Source: Jatrophihabitans endophyticus (GTDB taxonomy: Bacteria > Actinomycetota > Actinomycetes > Mycobacteriales > Jatrophihabitantaceae). Taken from it: a DNA stretch of 64,000 nt. The notes under the pieces were generated by a model. That model was given only the letters and a program-made list of their open reading frames with translations. It searched no databases and had not been told where the DNA came from. Position 1 is the stretch's first letter; each line of letters opens with the position of its first letter. Made by a program: the position numbers and the translations under genes. Positions 1 to 9,030 of the stretch are shown here, one piece after another. The DNA lies in assembly GCF_900129455.1 (NCBI RefSeq), contig NZ_FQVU01000001.1, forward strand, positions 310,001 through 374,000, written 5' to 3'.

Positions 1-2
1 TC

Positions 3-1214
3 GAGCAGGTGGCGGCGCCGGTCGCCGACCTCGGCGACGGCGCGTGGCGCCGGGCGGGGCAGGGTCCCCGTCGCGACCCTGCCCGGGTCGCGTACCTGTG
101 CTTCACGTCGGGCTCGACCGGACGACCGAAGGGCGTCCCGGTGAGCCAGGAGTCGGTCACCGCGTTCATCGACCACATGATCCCGCTGTTCGGGTTCACC
201 GCGAGCAGCCGCGTCGCCCAGACCTTCGAGCTCTCCTTCGACGCCGCGCTCAACGAGCTCTACGGCGCGTGGGCGGCCGGCGGTGCCCTGTACGTCGCGA
301 CGCACGCCCAGGTGTTCGACCCGGTCGCCTTCGTCGCCGACCACGAGCTCACCCACTGGCTCAGCGTGCCCTCGCTCGTCGACCTCGCCCGTGCCGCCGG
401 CACACTCGAACCCGGCGCGCTGCCGCACCTTCGGCACGTCATCGTGGGCGGTGAGCAGTTCACCCCGGCGCAGGCCAGGACATGGCGGGAGGCGGCGCCC
501 GCGGCGACCGTTCACAACGGTTACGGCCCGACCGAGCTCGCGCTCCTGTGCACCGCGTTGTCGATCGCGCCGGGGGAGCCTCTCCCCACCGACGGCGCGG
601 GGACGATCCCGATCGGCTCGCTCTTCCCCGGGCTGCAGGCCGTCCTCGCCGACGTCGCCGACGACGGCACGGTGGGCGTCGACGCCGACACCGGCGAGCT
701 CTGCGTGCGCGGCGTCCAGCGCTTCGCCGGCTACCTCGACCCCGCCGACGACCGCGGCCGGTTCATCGCCGCCGACGGCGACGGCCACCGGCTGCTCGCC
801 GACGGCGAGACGATCTCGCCCGAGCACTTCTACCGAACCGGTGACCGCGTGGCCCGCGGTCCGCACGGCTTCGTCCACCTGGGCCGCGTCGACGACCAGG
901 TCAAGATCGCCGGGTTCCGGGTCGAGCCCAGCGAGGTCGAGGCGCTGCTGGCGGCCCACCCCGACCTGACGTCGGTCGCCGTCGTCGCGGCCGCCCGTCC
1001 GGGCAAGGACGGCGCCCCCGGGGTGCCCCGCCTGCACGCCCTGTACACCGCCACCGACGACATCGGCCGGGCCGAGTTCGTCGAGCTCGTCGCGGCCCTG
1101 CCGCTCTATCTGCGGCCCGACACCTACACCCGCCTGGAGCGCATGCCGTTGTCCCCGCACGGCAAGGTCGACCGGCGTGCCCTGGCCGGTCTCGTCGCGA
1201 CGGCCCGACCGTGA
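3..1214 (+). CDS. Stand-alone NRPS adenylation domain, left-truncated
   Basis: Activates an amino or carboxylic acid as an adenylate, presumably for a carrier protein encoded elsewhere in the cluster. The visible part starts just before core motif A3 (FTSGSTGRPKG) and continues through A5 (NGYGPTE), A8 (GRVDDQVKIAGFRVE) and the A10 lysine (SPHGKVDRRAL). No carrier or condensation domain follows. The N-terminal A1/A2 part lies left of the window, so the true start is not visible. Aligned by eye to GrsA, the specificity residues read D-A-N-S-I-G-G-L-L-K, which I cannot assign to a substrate. Its stop overlaps the GTG of the LysZ-type kinase by four bases, so the two are probably translated together. 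Confidence 0.9.
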   Translation, partial: EQVAAPVADLGDGAWRRAGQGPRRDPARVAYLCFTSGSTGRPKGVPVSQESVTAFIDHMIPLFGFTASSRVAQTFELSFDAALNELYGAWAAGGALYVATHAQVFDPVAFVADHELTHWLSVPSLVDLARAAGTLEPGALPHLRHVIVGGEQFTPAQARTWREAAPAATVHNGYGPTELALLCTALSIAPGEPLPTDGAGTIPIGSLFPGLQAVLADVADDGTVGVDADTGELCVRGVQRFAGYLDPADDRGRFIAADGDGHRLLADGETISPEHFYRTGDRVARGPHGFVHLGRVDDQVKIAGFRVEPSEVEALLAAHPDLTSVAVVAAARPGKDGAPGVPRLHALYTATDDIGRAEFVELVAALPLYLRPDTYTRLERMPLSPHGKVDRRALAGLVATARP

Positions 1215-2059
1215 ACCTCGCCGATCTCGTCGTCAAGACCAGCGGCGACCGTCGCGTCGGACTCGACGGACTCGCCGAGGACGTGGCGGCGCAGGTGGCC
1301 GGTGGCCGACGGGTCGTCGTCGTGCACGGTGGGCAGGACCGCATCCGCGAGCTCGCCGAGCGACTCGGCGTCGCCGACGAGACGTTGACGTCGCCGAGCG
1401 GCGTCGCCTTCCGCCGCACCGATCCGGCGATGCTCGAGGTGGTCACGCTGGCGCTGACCGGTTCCATGCGCGGCGAGGTCCTGACGGCCCTGCGTGGCGC
1501 AGGCCTGCGCGCGGTCGGCCTGGGCGGGGCGGACGGCACCGTCCGGGCCCGACGCAAGCCCGCACCGCGGGCCGTCGTCGACGGTCGCACGATGGCGGTC
1601 CACGACGACCACAGCGGACGGCCCGAGTCGGTCGACACGACCGTGCTGGCGGCGCTGCTGCGCGCCGGGGTGGTCCCGGTGCTGTCGCCCCCGGCGGTGG
1701 CCGAGGACGGCGGCCTGGTCAACGTGAACGCCGATCGGGTGGCGGCCCTCGTCGCCGTGGCGCTGGGCGCGCCGGAGCTCGTCCTGCTCACCGCCACCGA
1801 CGGGGTACGCGCCGATCCCACGGATGCCGGGAGCCGGATCGACGTCCTCGAGACCGACGCGCGCGGCCGCACCCGCACCGCCCGCATCACGGGCGGCATG
1901 ACCGGCAAGCTGGTCGCCGCGGCCGACGCGCTCACCGGCGGCGTCGCGGCGGTACGTGTCGCGGACGGCAGGATCGCGCACCCGGTTCGCGACGCGCTGT
2001 CCGGCGGTGGCACGCGGGTGCGTCTCGCGCACGCCGTGGCCATCGGCAGTGACTCGTGA
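1211..2059 (+). CDS. lysZ: LysW-type carrier-protein amino acid kinase (LysZ-like)
   Basis: Amino acid kinase family, 282 aa, related to N-acetylglutamate kinase and to LysZ. LysZ phosphorylates the side-chain carboxylate of the amino acid held on LysW. Visible motifs are an N-terminal VVKTSGD (Lys9, with TSGD where most relatives have GGS), the nucleotide loop VVVHGGQDRI at 36-45 and a C-terminal ITGGMTGKL lysine motif. The GTG start overlaps the preceding stop and the 3' end overlaps the next gene. LysW, LysX, LysY and LysK lie about 20 kb away in the same cluster and no other kinase of this type is present, so this is the likely missing step. A plain N-acetylglutamate kinase is possible but less likely here. 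Confidence 0.85.
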   Translation: MNLADLVVKTSGDRRVGLDGLAEDVAAQVAGGRRVVVVHGGQDRIRELAERLGVADETLTSPSGVAFRRTDPAMLEVVTLALTGSMRGEVLTALRGAGLRAVGLGGADGTVRARRKPAPRAVVDGRTMAVHDDHSGRPESVDTTVLAALLRAGVVPVLSPPAVAEDGGLVNVNADRVAALVAVALGAPELVLLTATDGVRADPTDAGSRIDVLETDARGRTRTARITGGMTGKLVAAADALTGGVAAVRVADGRIAHPVRDALSGGGTRVRLAHAVAIGSDS

Positions 2060-3297
2060 CCGACCGATGGGTGCTGCCCGCGTCCTTCGCCCAGGAGCGG
2101 CTCTACCTGCTGGCACACATGCCGTCGGCGCGCATCGACGCGTACACGATCACCGGACGGCTGACCCTGCAGGGCCCGCTCGACCACGACGCGCTGCGGG
2201 CGGCGGTGGCCGACCTGGTCGCGCAGCACGACGTCCTGCGCACCGGCCTGCGCGCCGACCGGTCCGGCCGGATCGAGCAGCACGTGTGGGCCGAGCGCCC
2301 CTTCCCGGTGGCGATCGAGGACCTGCGGCACGAGGCGGACCCGTCCCTCGCCGCGGCCGCGCGGGCAGCCGCCGTGGAGGGCGCGGTCATCGACCTGCAC
2401 GACGGCACGGTCTGGCGACTCTGGCTGGGCCGCACCGGACCGGAGAGCCACGTCCTGGCGCTCGTGGTCCATCACGCCGCCGCGGACGCGGTGTCGATGC
2501 GACTGCTCCTGGACCAGCTCGCGGCGCACTACCGCGCGCACCTGGGCGTCGGCGTCGCTCCCGGCCGACCCGCCCTGCAGTACGCCGACTTCGCGGTGTG
2601 GCAGCGCGACACCGCGGCGGCGGGTGGCTTCGACGATGCGCTCGCCTTCTGGACGCAGCGTCTCGGCCGACTGGCCCCGGCGGACGTGCCCGCCGGGGGG
2701 ACGGGACTGACGCTCCCGCTGGACATCGATCCGGCCGCGCTCGCGACGGTCCGCAGCGCCGCCGCCCACACCGGCGGCACGGCGTTCACCGTCCTGCTCA
2801 CCGCGTTCGTCGCGGGCCTGCGGCGGGCGGCCGACCCACCCGGTGACATCGCGGTGCTGGTCCCCGTCGCCGGGCGGGACCGCCCCGAGCTCGAGGAGGT
2901 CGTCGGCTGCCTGGTCGACAACGTCGTCATCGTCGTGCCGTCCGACGCCGCCGACCTGGCCGGGCAGGTGCGCGCCGGATGGGCCGACGCGCTCGGCCAC
3001 GCCACCGTGCCGTTCGATCTCGCGCTGCGCCGCTGCCCGCCGCAGCACCGCGCGGCCCTCACCCGAACGCTGTTCAACCTGCGACCGACCCTGGCCGGGT
3101 CGCACTCCTGGACACCGGAGCTGACAGCCGGGATCGCCCCCGAACCGCCCCCGCCGGCGTCCTTCGGCCTGGCCGTCCAACTGGCCCTCACCGCCGACGG
3201 CGCGGCCCGTGGCCATCTCGTCACCGCAGCCGGCGGTGTCGCCGACACCGTCGCCCGCGACCTGGCCGACCGTCTCGCGAGGGCGGAGCCGACATGA
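2056..3297 (+). CDS. Stand-alone NRPS condensation domain
   Basis: A free condensation domain of 413 aa that joins two carrier-bound acyl or aminoacyl groups. The catalytic HHxxxDA motif is intact (HHAAADA, His139, His140, Asp144), and the N-terminal ASFAQERLY and middle LQYADFAVWQ motifs are typical. No adenylation or carrier domain is fused, so it must work in trans, perhaps with the adenylation domain just upstream or the free carrier protein at 9,027-9,320. The GTG start (GTGA) overlaps the kinase stop, and its own stop overlaps the ATG of the next NRPS. Confidence 0.9.
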   Translation: MTDRWVLPASFAQERLYLLAHMPSARIDAYTITGRLTLQGPLDHDALRAAVADLVAQHDVLRTGLRADRSGRIEQHVWAERPFPVAIEDLRHEADPSLAAAARAAAVEGAVIDLHDGTVWRLWLGRTGPESHVLALVVHHAAADAVSMRLLLDQLAAHYRAHLGVGVAPGRPALQYADFAVWQRDTAAAGGFDDALAFWTQRLGRLAPADVPAGGTGLTLPLDIDPAALATVRSAAAHTGGTAFTVLLTAFVAGLRRAADPPGDIAVLVPVAGRDRPELEEVVGCLVDNVVIVVPSDAADLAGQVRAGWADALGHATVPFDLALRRCPPQHRAALTRTLFNLRPTLAGSHSWTPELTAGIAPEPPPPASFGLAVQLALTADGAARGHLVTAAGGVADTVARDLADRLARAEPT

Positions 3298-6200
3298 CCT
3301 CGTCCGGACTCTCACCGGAGCAGCGACGGCTGCTCGAGCAGCTGCTCGACGCCGAGACCACCCGTCCTGCCTCGCAGTACCCGCCCCGGCCCGGCGACCC
3401 CCGGCGCGCCCCGCTCACGTCCGACCAGGAACGGATCCTGCTGCTCGAGGAGTGGGAGCCGGCGTCGGCGCGCTATGTCCTGGCCGCGACGATCGGGTTC
3501 GCCGGACCGATCGACACGCGACGTTTCGCCGACGCGGTCGCCGCGGTGGTCGACCGGCACGAGGCGCTCCGAACGGGGATCGTCGTCGACGCCGACGGCA
3601 CGGCGTTCCAGACCATCGCCGCACCGGGCTCGGCGCCGCACGTCGAGGTGCATCCCGCGGCGGCCGTGGACGAGGTCGTCGCGAGCCTGGTCGGCACACC
3701 GTTCGACCTCGCCCGGCCGCCCCTGGTCCGCGCGGCGATCCTCGACGCCGGGGCCGGCGCCCCGCACCGCGCGGTGGTCGCCGTCCACCACGCCGTCGCC
3801 GACGCCGTGTCGCTCGAGATCGTGCTGCGTGATCTCCTCGCCCACTACCGCGGCGACGCCCTCTCGCCGGTCGCGCCGGTCCGCTACGCCGACATCGCGT
3901 ACTGGAGCACGGCCCGGCGCGCCGAGGCGGCGACCACCCACGGCCGGTACTGGCAGCACACGATGGCCGACGCCGGCGCGCCCGTCGTGCGGGCCGACCG
4001 GTCCGTGCCCGACTCCGACCGCCGCCCGGTGCCGTTCCGCCTCGACGCCGACGTCGTCGAGCTGCTCCGGACCGCCGCCGGGGCCGGCGGGCCCTTCGCC
4101 GTCCTGCTCGCCGGCTACGCGACGGTGCTGAACCGATGGGCCGGCGAGCGGGACGTCGTGGTCGCCGTCCCGACCTCGCTACGACGCACGGCCGACGTGC
4201 AGGACGTCGTCGGGTTCCTCGTCGGCACCCTGCCCGTCCGCATCCCGCTGCACCGCCGCGAGCCGTTCGCCCGCACCGTCGCGCGGACGCAGCAGACGGT
4301 GCTGGACGCGCTGACCCACGAACTCCCCCTCGCCGACGTGCTGCACGCGGTCGCCCCGACCGATCGCGCGACCCTCGGCAGCCTGCGCTACGCGCTCACC
4401 TACACCGACGTCGCCGCCGCACCGTTGCCGCCCGGGGTGACCGTCGAGCCCATCGCGGCAGCGGCCAAGTTCGATCTGGAACTGCACGCCGCGCCCGAGC
4501 CGGACGGTGGCGTGCACGGCTGGTTCGAGTTCGATCCGAGAGCGCTCGACCGTGGCACCGTGCTGCGCGTCGCCGCCTCGCTGGCCGGGCTGCTGCGCGC
4601 CGCGGCGGACGCGCCGCAGACCCCGACGGGGCGACTGCCGCTCGCCGCGTCCGTCGAGCTGGCCGCGGTGCTCGAGACCGCGATGTCCGCGGCTGCCCTG
4701 GCGGTCGACTCGCCGCCGGTGCTGCAACGGCTCCAGGAGGTCGCCGCCGATCGGCCCCACTCCCCCGCGCTGGTCGACGACGGCACCGCCGAGGTCGTGA
4801 CGTATGCGCTGCTGCTCGAGCGGGCACGGCGCGCCGGGTCCGCACTGCTCGCCCGGGGGGTGCGCCCGGGTGACGTCGTCGCGGTGCAGCTGCCACGCGG
4901 ACCGGAGCTCGTCGTCGCGCTGCTGGGCATCCAGGCCGCGGGCGCGGTGCCCTTGCCGATCGACGCCGAGCAGCCGCTCGCGCGCCGCGACCAGGTCGTG
5001 GCCGACAGTGCGGCGGTGCTCCTGGTGGCCGACCCGGCGACGGTGGCCGGCCTCGCCGATCACGAGGGACCGCTCGCCCCGCTGCCGGCCCGCCGGCCGG
5101 CCGATCCCGCGTACGTGCTCTACACGTCGGGCTCCACCGGTCGCCCGAAGGGTGTCGTCAACACCCACGGCGGCCTCGCCAACCGGCTCGCGTGGATGCA
5201 GGCGCGGTACCCGATCGGTCCCGGCGACGTCGTGCTGCAGAAGACCTCGGTCGGCTTCGACGTGTCCGTCTGGGAGCTGTACTGGCCCCTCGTCACCGGC
5301 GCGACCCTCGTCCTCGCCGCACCCGGACGCCACCGCGACCCGACCTACCTGTGGGACGTCCTGCGCCGGCACGACGTCAGCACGTGCCATTTCGTCCCGT
5401 CCATGCTCGCCGCCTTCCTCGACGCCCGGCCCGCCGAGCCGGCGCCGCGACGCCTGGCCCGGGTGTTCTCCAGCGGCGAGGAGCTCACCGCGCACCTCGC
5501 AGCCCGCTTCGTCGAGCTGCTGCCGGGGACCACCCTGCACAACCTCTACGGACCCACCGAGGCCGCCATCGACGTCACCGCGCACGACGTCACCGCGCAC
5601 GACGTCACCGCGCACGACGTCACCGCGCACGACGTCACCGCGCACGACGTCACCGCGCACGACGTCACCGACGTCACCGACGTCGACCGCGGCGGGGGCG
5701 TGCCCATCGGGCGACCCACGACCGGGAACGCGGCGATCGTCCTCGACGACGACCTCGGCCCGTGCCCGACCGGCGTGGTGGGCCAGCTCCACCTCGGCGG
5801 CGGCCAGCTCGCACAGGGCTACCTGCACCGACCCGGGCTGACCGCCGCCCGGTTCGTCCCGTCGCCCGTCCCGCTGCCCGGACCCGCCGGCGGCCCGGGC
5901 GCCCGGCTCTACGCGACCGGCGATCGCGTCCGACTGCTCGCCTCCGGCGAGCTGGAGTACCTCGGCCGCGCCGACGAGCAGGTGAAGATCCGCGGCAACC
6001 GGGTCGAACCGGGTGAGGCGGCGGCCGCGCTGCGCGGTGCCCCCGGGGTGGCGGACGCTCGCGTGGTGGTGCGCCGCGACGTCCGCGGGCCCCGGCTGGT
6101 CGGGTTCGTGGTCGCGGCGAGGCCCGGCGACGACCCGGCCGGCGGCGCCCGCGCCTGGGTCGCGCAACGGCTGCCCGGCTACCTGGTCCCGGCCGCCGTG

Positions 6201-6686
6201 CTCACCGTCGTGTCCTGGCCGGTCACGGCCAGCGGCAAGCTCGACGTCGCGGCCCTGCCCGACGACGAGGCCGGCACGACCGGGTCGGGGAACGCGCCGC
6301 AGACGGCGACGGAGCTCGCCGTCGCCGAGCTGTGGGCCGAGCTGCTCGGCCGGCCGGCGGACGCGTTCGGCCTCGAGGACGACTTCTTCGACGTCGGCGG
6401 CGACTCGTTGGCGGCGGGCTACCTCGCCCGGCGACTCGCGGCGCGGCTGGACGCCCCGGTCGCGCTACGCGACGTCATGGCGCATCCCCGGCTGGGCGAG
6501 CTCGCGGCCCGCGCCGAGACGGCCCGGTCGGGTCCCGCCGCCGCCGAGCGGCCGATCGTCGCCGTGGACCGCGCCCGTTATCACCGGCCCGATCCCGACC
6601 CCGTGCCACCGTGTCCGCGCGTGGTCCCACCCGGTGCGGCCGCCGACCCCGGCCGCACCGACACCGTCGACAGGAGCACTCCGTGA
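3294..6686 (+). CDS. NRPS module C-A(Ser)-T
   Basis: A 1,130-aa single-module NRPS. Domains: condensation (about 40-450, HHAVADA at 165-171), adenylation (about 490-990, A3 YTSGSTGRPKG, A5 LYGPTE) and carrier (GGDS, phosphopantetheine Ser1038), then a Pro-rich tail. The specificity residues read D-V-W-H-F-S-L-I-D-K, essentially the known serine code, so it should load L-serine. There is no epimerase or thioesterase. ATG at 3,294 is chosen because it overlaps the previous stop; upstream in-frame codons lie inside the condensation gene. Odd feature: straight after A5 the protein contains six copies of DVTAH (residues 760-789) and three shorter DVT-type units, where the other serine domain in the cluster has a single AHDV. 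The length of this loop may vary between strains. Confidence 0.95.
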   Translation: MTSSGLSPEQRRLLEQLLDAETTRPASQYPPRPGDPRRAPLTSDQERILLLEEWEPASARYVLAATIGFAGPIDTRRFADAVAAVVDRHEALRTGIVVDADGTAFQTIAAPGSAPHVEVHPAAAVDEVVASLVGTPFDLARPPLVRAAILDAGAGAPHRAVVAVHHAVADAVSLEIVLRDLLAHYRGDALSPVAPVRYADIAYWSTARRAEAATTHGRYWQHTMADAGAPVVRADRSVPDSDRRPVPFRLDADVVELLRTAAGAGGPFAVLLAGYATVLNRWAGERDVVVAVPTSLRRTADVQDVVGFLVGTLPVRIPLHRREPFARTVARTQQTVLDALTHELPLADVLHAVAPTDRATLGSLRYALTYTDVAAAPLPPGVTVEPIAAAAKFDLELHAAPEPDGGVHGWFEFDPRALDRGTVLRVAASLAGLLRAAADAPQTPTGRLPLAASVELAAVLETAMSAAALAVDSPPVLQRLQEVAADRPHSPALVDDGTAEVVTYALLLERARRAGSALLARGVRPGDVVAVQLPRGPELVVALLGIQAAGAVPLPIDAEQPLARRDQVVADSAAVLLVADPATVAGLADHEGPLAPLPARRPADPAYVLYTSGSTGRPKGVVNTHGGLANRLAWMQARYPIGPGDVVLQKTSVGFDVSVWELYWPLVTGATLVLAAPGRHRDPTYLWDVLRRHDVSTCHFVPSMLAAFLDARPAEPAPRRLARVFSSGEELTAHLAARFVELLPGTTLHNLYGPTEAAIDVTAHDVTAHDVTAHDVTAHDVTAHDVTAHDVTDVTDVDRGGGVPIGRPTTGNAAIVLDDDLGPCPTGVVGQLHLGGGQLAQGYLHRPGLTAARFVPSPVPLPGPAGGPGARLYATGDRVRLLASGELEYLGRADEQVKIRGNRVEPGEAAAALRGAPGVADARVVVRRDVRGPRLVGFVVAARPGDDPAGGARAWVAQRLPGYLVPAAVLTVVSWPVTASGKLDVAALPDDEAGTTGSGNAPQTATELAVAELWAELLGRPADAFGLEDDFFDVGGDSLAAGYLARRLAARLDAPVALRDVMAHPRLGELAARAETARSGPAAAERPIVAVDRARYHRPDPDPVPPCPRVVPPGAAADPGRTDTVDRSTP
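5571..5687 (+). repeat. In-frame 15-bp tandem repeat inside an adenylation domain
   Basis: Six perfect copies of the 15-mer gacgtcaccgcgcac (5,571-5,660) are followed by 9-bp derivatives gacgtcacc, gacgtcacc and gacgtcgac (5,661-5,687). The array stays in frame and encodes a DVTAH repeat next to the YGPTE motif. Every unit carries the palindrome GACGTC. It is a likely site of slipped-strand expansion or contraction. Confidence 0.97.
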
Positions 6687-7522
6687 CCGACCCCGTGCAG
6701 GACACCGACACGGGCCCGCTCAGTGCGCGCGAGCGGGCCGCCCGCGCGGACGCGTCGGGCGGCGAACCGATCGGCGCGGTCGAGACGCGCAGCCCCTACC
6801 TGGACTACGAGCACATCGACACGCTCCTGTCGCTGCAGACCCCGCGCACCGCCGAGCCCGCCGAGATGTCCTTCTTCGTGATGGGACAGGTCAAGGAGCT
6901 GCTGTTCAAGCTCGCCCACCACGAGTTCGCGGCTGCCCGCGACCAGCTCGCCGCCGACGACATCGCCGGGGCGCTGTGGACGATGCGCCGCGCGGCGCCG
7001 GTCCAGCGGATGCTGCTGGAGGCGTGGCAGTCCCTCAGCCGGCTGAGCCCGGTCGAGTTCGCGAACTTCCGCGACGCACTCGGCGCGGCGTCCGGCGTGC
7101 AGTCGGAGATGTACCGCCGGCTGGAGATCGTGCTGGGGCACCGGCAGATACATCCGAGCCTGCTCGACACGCCTGGTCTCGGGGCGGCGCTGCGCGACGA
7201 GCTGTCCCGGCCCAGCCTGTACGACGAGGCCGTCCGGCTCGTGGCGCGGCGCGGCTTCCCGGCGGCACCCGATGACCCGGCGGCCCTGCGGCACGCCTGG
7301 GCCGAGGTGTACCGGGCCGGTGGCGAGCTCGCGCTGCTGGCCGAGGCGCTCAGCGACGTCGCCTTCGCGTTCCACTCCTGGCGGGCCGTGCACGTGCTGG
7401 TCGTGGAGAAGATGATCGGCGACCTGCCCGGTAGCGGCGGGACGAGCGGGCTGGCCTGGCTGCACGAGGTCAACCGGCACCGGTTCTTCCCCGAGCTCTG
7501 GGCCGCCCGAGCCGGTCTCTGA
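6683..7522 (+). CDS. Tryptophan 2,3-dioxygenase family protein, atypical active site
   Basis: A 279-aa haem protein of the tryptophan 2,3-dioxygenase (TDO) family, which opens the indole ring to give N-formylkynurenine. Family marks: SGVQSEMYRRLE with Arg145 (substrate carboxylate), the haem-ligand His237 in WRAVHVLVVE, a GSGGTSG loop at 250-256 and FFPEL near the end. The distal histidine that interacts with the indole NH in typical TDOs (the H of a THQ-type motif) is replaced by glycine (VMGQ, Gly68). This may mean altered activity, as in TDO relatives that carry out other tryptophan oxidations. The GTG start overlaps the NRPS stop, so it is the last gene of this operon and probably supplies or modifies a building block. 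Confidence 0.85.
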   Translation: MTDPVQDTDTGPLSARERAARADASGGEPIGAVETRSPYLDYEHIDTLLSLQTPRTAEPAEMSFFVMGQVKELLFKLAHHEFAAARDQLAADDIAGALWTMRRAAPVQRMLLEAWQSLSRLSPVEFANFRDALGAASGVQSEMYRRLEIVLGHRQIHPSLLDTPGLGAALRDELSRPSLYDEAVRLVARRGFPAAPDDPAALRHAWAEVYRAGGELALLAEALSDVAFAFHSWRAVHVLVVEKMIGDLPGSGGTSGLAWLHEVNRHRFFPELWAARAGL

Positions 7523-7523
7523 C

Positions 7524-7538
7524 CGCGCGATCCGCGCG
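7524..7538. terminator. Possible hairpin between convergent genes
   Basis: CGCGCG, a 3-base loop ATC, then CGCGCG, just after the TDO-like stop and before the end of the converging type II thioesterase gene. There is no T-run, so a terminator role is only suggested by position. Confidence 0.3.
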
Positions 7539-7573
7539 AGCCGCCGCGTCGCGCCGCGGGTCGGTGTCACCCG

Positions 7574-8305
7574 TCAGTCGAGGACGGCCCGCACGAGGTC
7601 GGCCACCGCCGCAACCTGGTCGTGCACGAAGAAGTGGCCGCCGGGGAGCACGTGCTCGCGGAAGGGCCCGCGCGTATAGGCCGACCACCGGCGCATGGTC
7701 TCCGGCCGTGCGTGGTCGTCGGCGCTGCCGGCGACCGCGACCACCGGGCAGTCCAGCAGCGGCGCCGCGGCACGGTGGTGCCGCGCCACCCAGGTCAGGT
7801 CGGCGCGGATCGCCGGCAGCATGAGCTCCAGCAGCACGGGCTCGGCCAGCGCCTGGTCGGGTATCCCGCCGACGCTACGCAGGAACTGCACGACGTCCGC
7901 GTCGCTCATGGTCTCGACGTCGCCGAAACCGCCGGTCGGCGGATCCGACGGGGGCGGACACCCCAGGACCAGGAGCGCCGCGGGGGTCGACGCACCACGC
8001 CCGGCCAGGCCGATCGCGACCTCGAGGGCGAGCTGGGCGCCCATCGAGTGACCGAGGAGCGCGTACGGCACCGCCGCCGTCGCCACGTGCGCAGCCACCT
8101 GGTCGACGACATCGGCGACCCGGAACGCCGGCGGCTCGTCCAGCCGACTCTCCCGCCCGGGCAGGCGCAGCGACACGACCTGGACGTCGGGCGCGAGCTC
8201 GGCGATGTAGGGGAAGAAGACGGCGGCACCCCCGGCGGCGTAGGGGAAGCAGAAGACCTGCGACGGAGCCGGTCGTCCCGCCAGGAACCACTCGCTCGCG
8301 CTCAC
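7574..8305 (-). CDS. Type II thioesterase (proofreading)
   Basis: An alpha/beta hydrolase of 243 aa of the GrsT/RifR kind, which frees misprimed or stalled carrier proteins in NRPS systems. Visible: FCFPYAAGGAAVFF at the N-terminus, the nucleophile elbow GHSMG (Ser87) and the catalytic His in PGGHFFVHD near the C-terminus. It is the last gene of a four-gene leftward operon. Its GTG start overlaps the sulfotransferase stop. Confidence 0.93.
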   Translation of the reverse strand: MSASEWFLAGRPAPSQVFCFPYAAGGAAVFFPYIAELAPDVQVVSLRLPGRESRLDEPPAFRVADVVDQVAAHVATAAVPYALLGHSMGAQLALEVAIGLAGRGASTPAALLVLGCPPPSDPPTGGFGDVETMSDADVVQFLRSVGGIPDQALAEPVLLELMLPAIRADLTWVARHHRAAAPLLDCPVVAVAGSADDHARPETMRRWSAYTRGPFREHVLPGGHFFVHDQVAAVADLVRAVLD

Positions 8306-9030
8306 GCCCGCAGCCGCGTGGCGTGGAGTCGGTCGTAGAAGGGTCGGTGATGGGCGAGGAAGCCCGCCAGCACCGGATCGGTGTCGGTCGTGCGGGCATA
8401 GCTGGTCGCGGTCGCGACGAAGCCGGTGGTCTCACTGGTGGCCGCGTGCCAGCGCGCGGTGCGCTCCCATGCCGGGAGCGTTCCGGCCGCCCATTCCAGC
8501 GCGTCGGGTCGCGGGTCCAGCCCGACGGCGGCACAGTATGCCGCGACCAGCGCCGCGGGGGCGGTCACGAGATCGTCGGCGTCGAGGACGATCGGCTCGG
8601 CACCGGCCGCGACCGCGTGGTCGTGGATCTCGGCGAGCCGCTCGATGCCCACCTCGGCGCAGGTGAGCCGGGGATTGAGCGCGGCGTGCGACGCGATCGC
8701 CGCTGCGGGCTCGCGAATGATGAATGTATGCGTCACCCGCGCCAGGAACTCGCGGCCGGCGAGGAGGTCGGGGTAGCGGAAGTCGGTGGTGTCCTTGAAG
8801 AAGACGTCGCGCTCGGCGGCGAGCTCGAGCAGCCGCGCCATGAGCGCGGCCTCGGAGGTGACCTCGACACCGGCGACCTCGGCGACACCGAAGTCGATGA
8901 CGTGGGAGAAGGGCTCGTGCACCACCAGCACGTCGCCGCGCTGGGTCATCATGCGCAGGAAGGCCGTCGAGCGCGAGCGGGGCGCGCTCCAGAGGGCGAT
9001 GAGCCGGCCGCCGTGCGCGGCGTCGGTCAC
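8302..9030 (-). CDS. PAPS-dependent sulfotransferase
   Basis: A 242-aa sulfotransferase-family protein, expected to move sulfate from PAPS to a hydroxyl. The 5'-phosphosulfate loop is clear (APRSRSTAFLR, about 16-26) and a 3'-phosphate site is seen at FIIREPAAAIASH. The GTG start is set by the four-base overlap with the carrier-protein stop; the reading frame stays open upstream without resembling the family. Context: a free carrier protein, two thioesterases and, across the divergent promoter, the pair at 10,334-11,988. In vazabitide/azinomycin biosynthesis a sulfated hydroxyl is the leaving group for aziridine closure (reported for Vzb10/11 and AziU3/U2). The same role here is inference. 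Confidence 0.85.
   Translation of the reverse strand: MTDAAHGGRLIALWSAPRSRSTAFLRMMTQRGDVLVVHEPFSHVIDFGVAEVAGVEVTSEAALMARLLELAAERDVFFKDTTDFRYPDLLAGREFLARVTHTFIIREPAAAIASHAALNPRLTCAEVGIERLAEIHDHAVAAGAEPIVLDADDLVTAPAALVAAYCAAVGLDPRPDALEWAAGTLPAWERTARWHAATSETTGFVATATSYARTTDTDPVLAGFLAHHRPFYDRLHATRLRA

Noticed and set aside
901-3315. Minus-strand frame of 804 codons over the left operon
   Set aside because: Same GC shadow effect; it runs antisense to an adenylation domain, kinase and condensation domain with intact motifs.
5571-5687. CRISPR-like direct repeats
   Set aside because: Units are 15 and 9 bp, directly abutting and in a coding frame, with no spacers and no cas genes.
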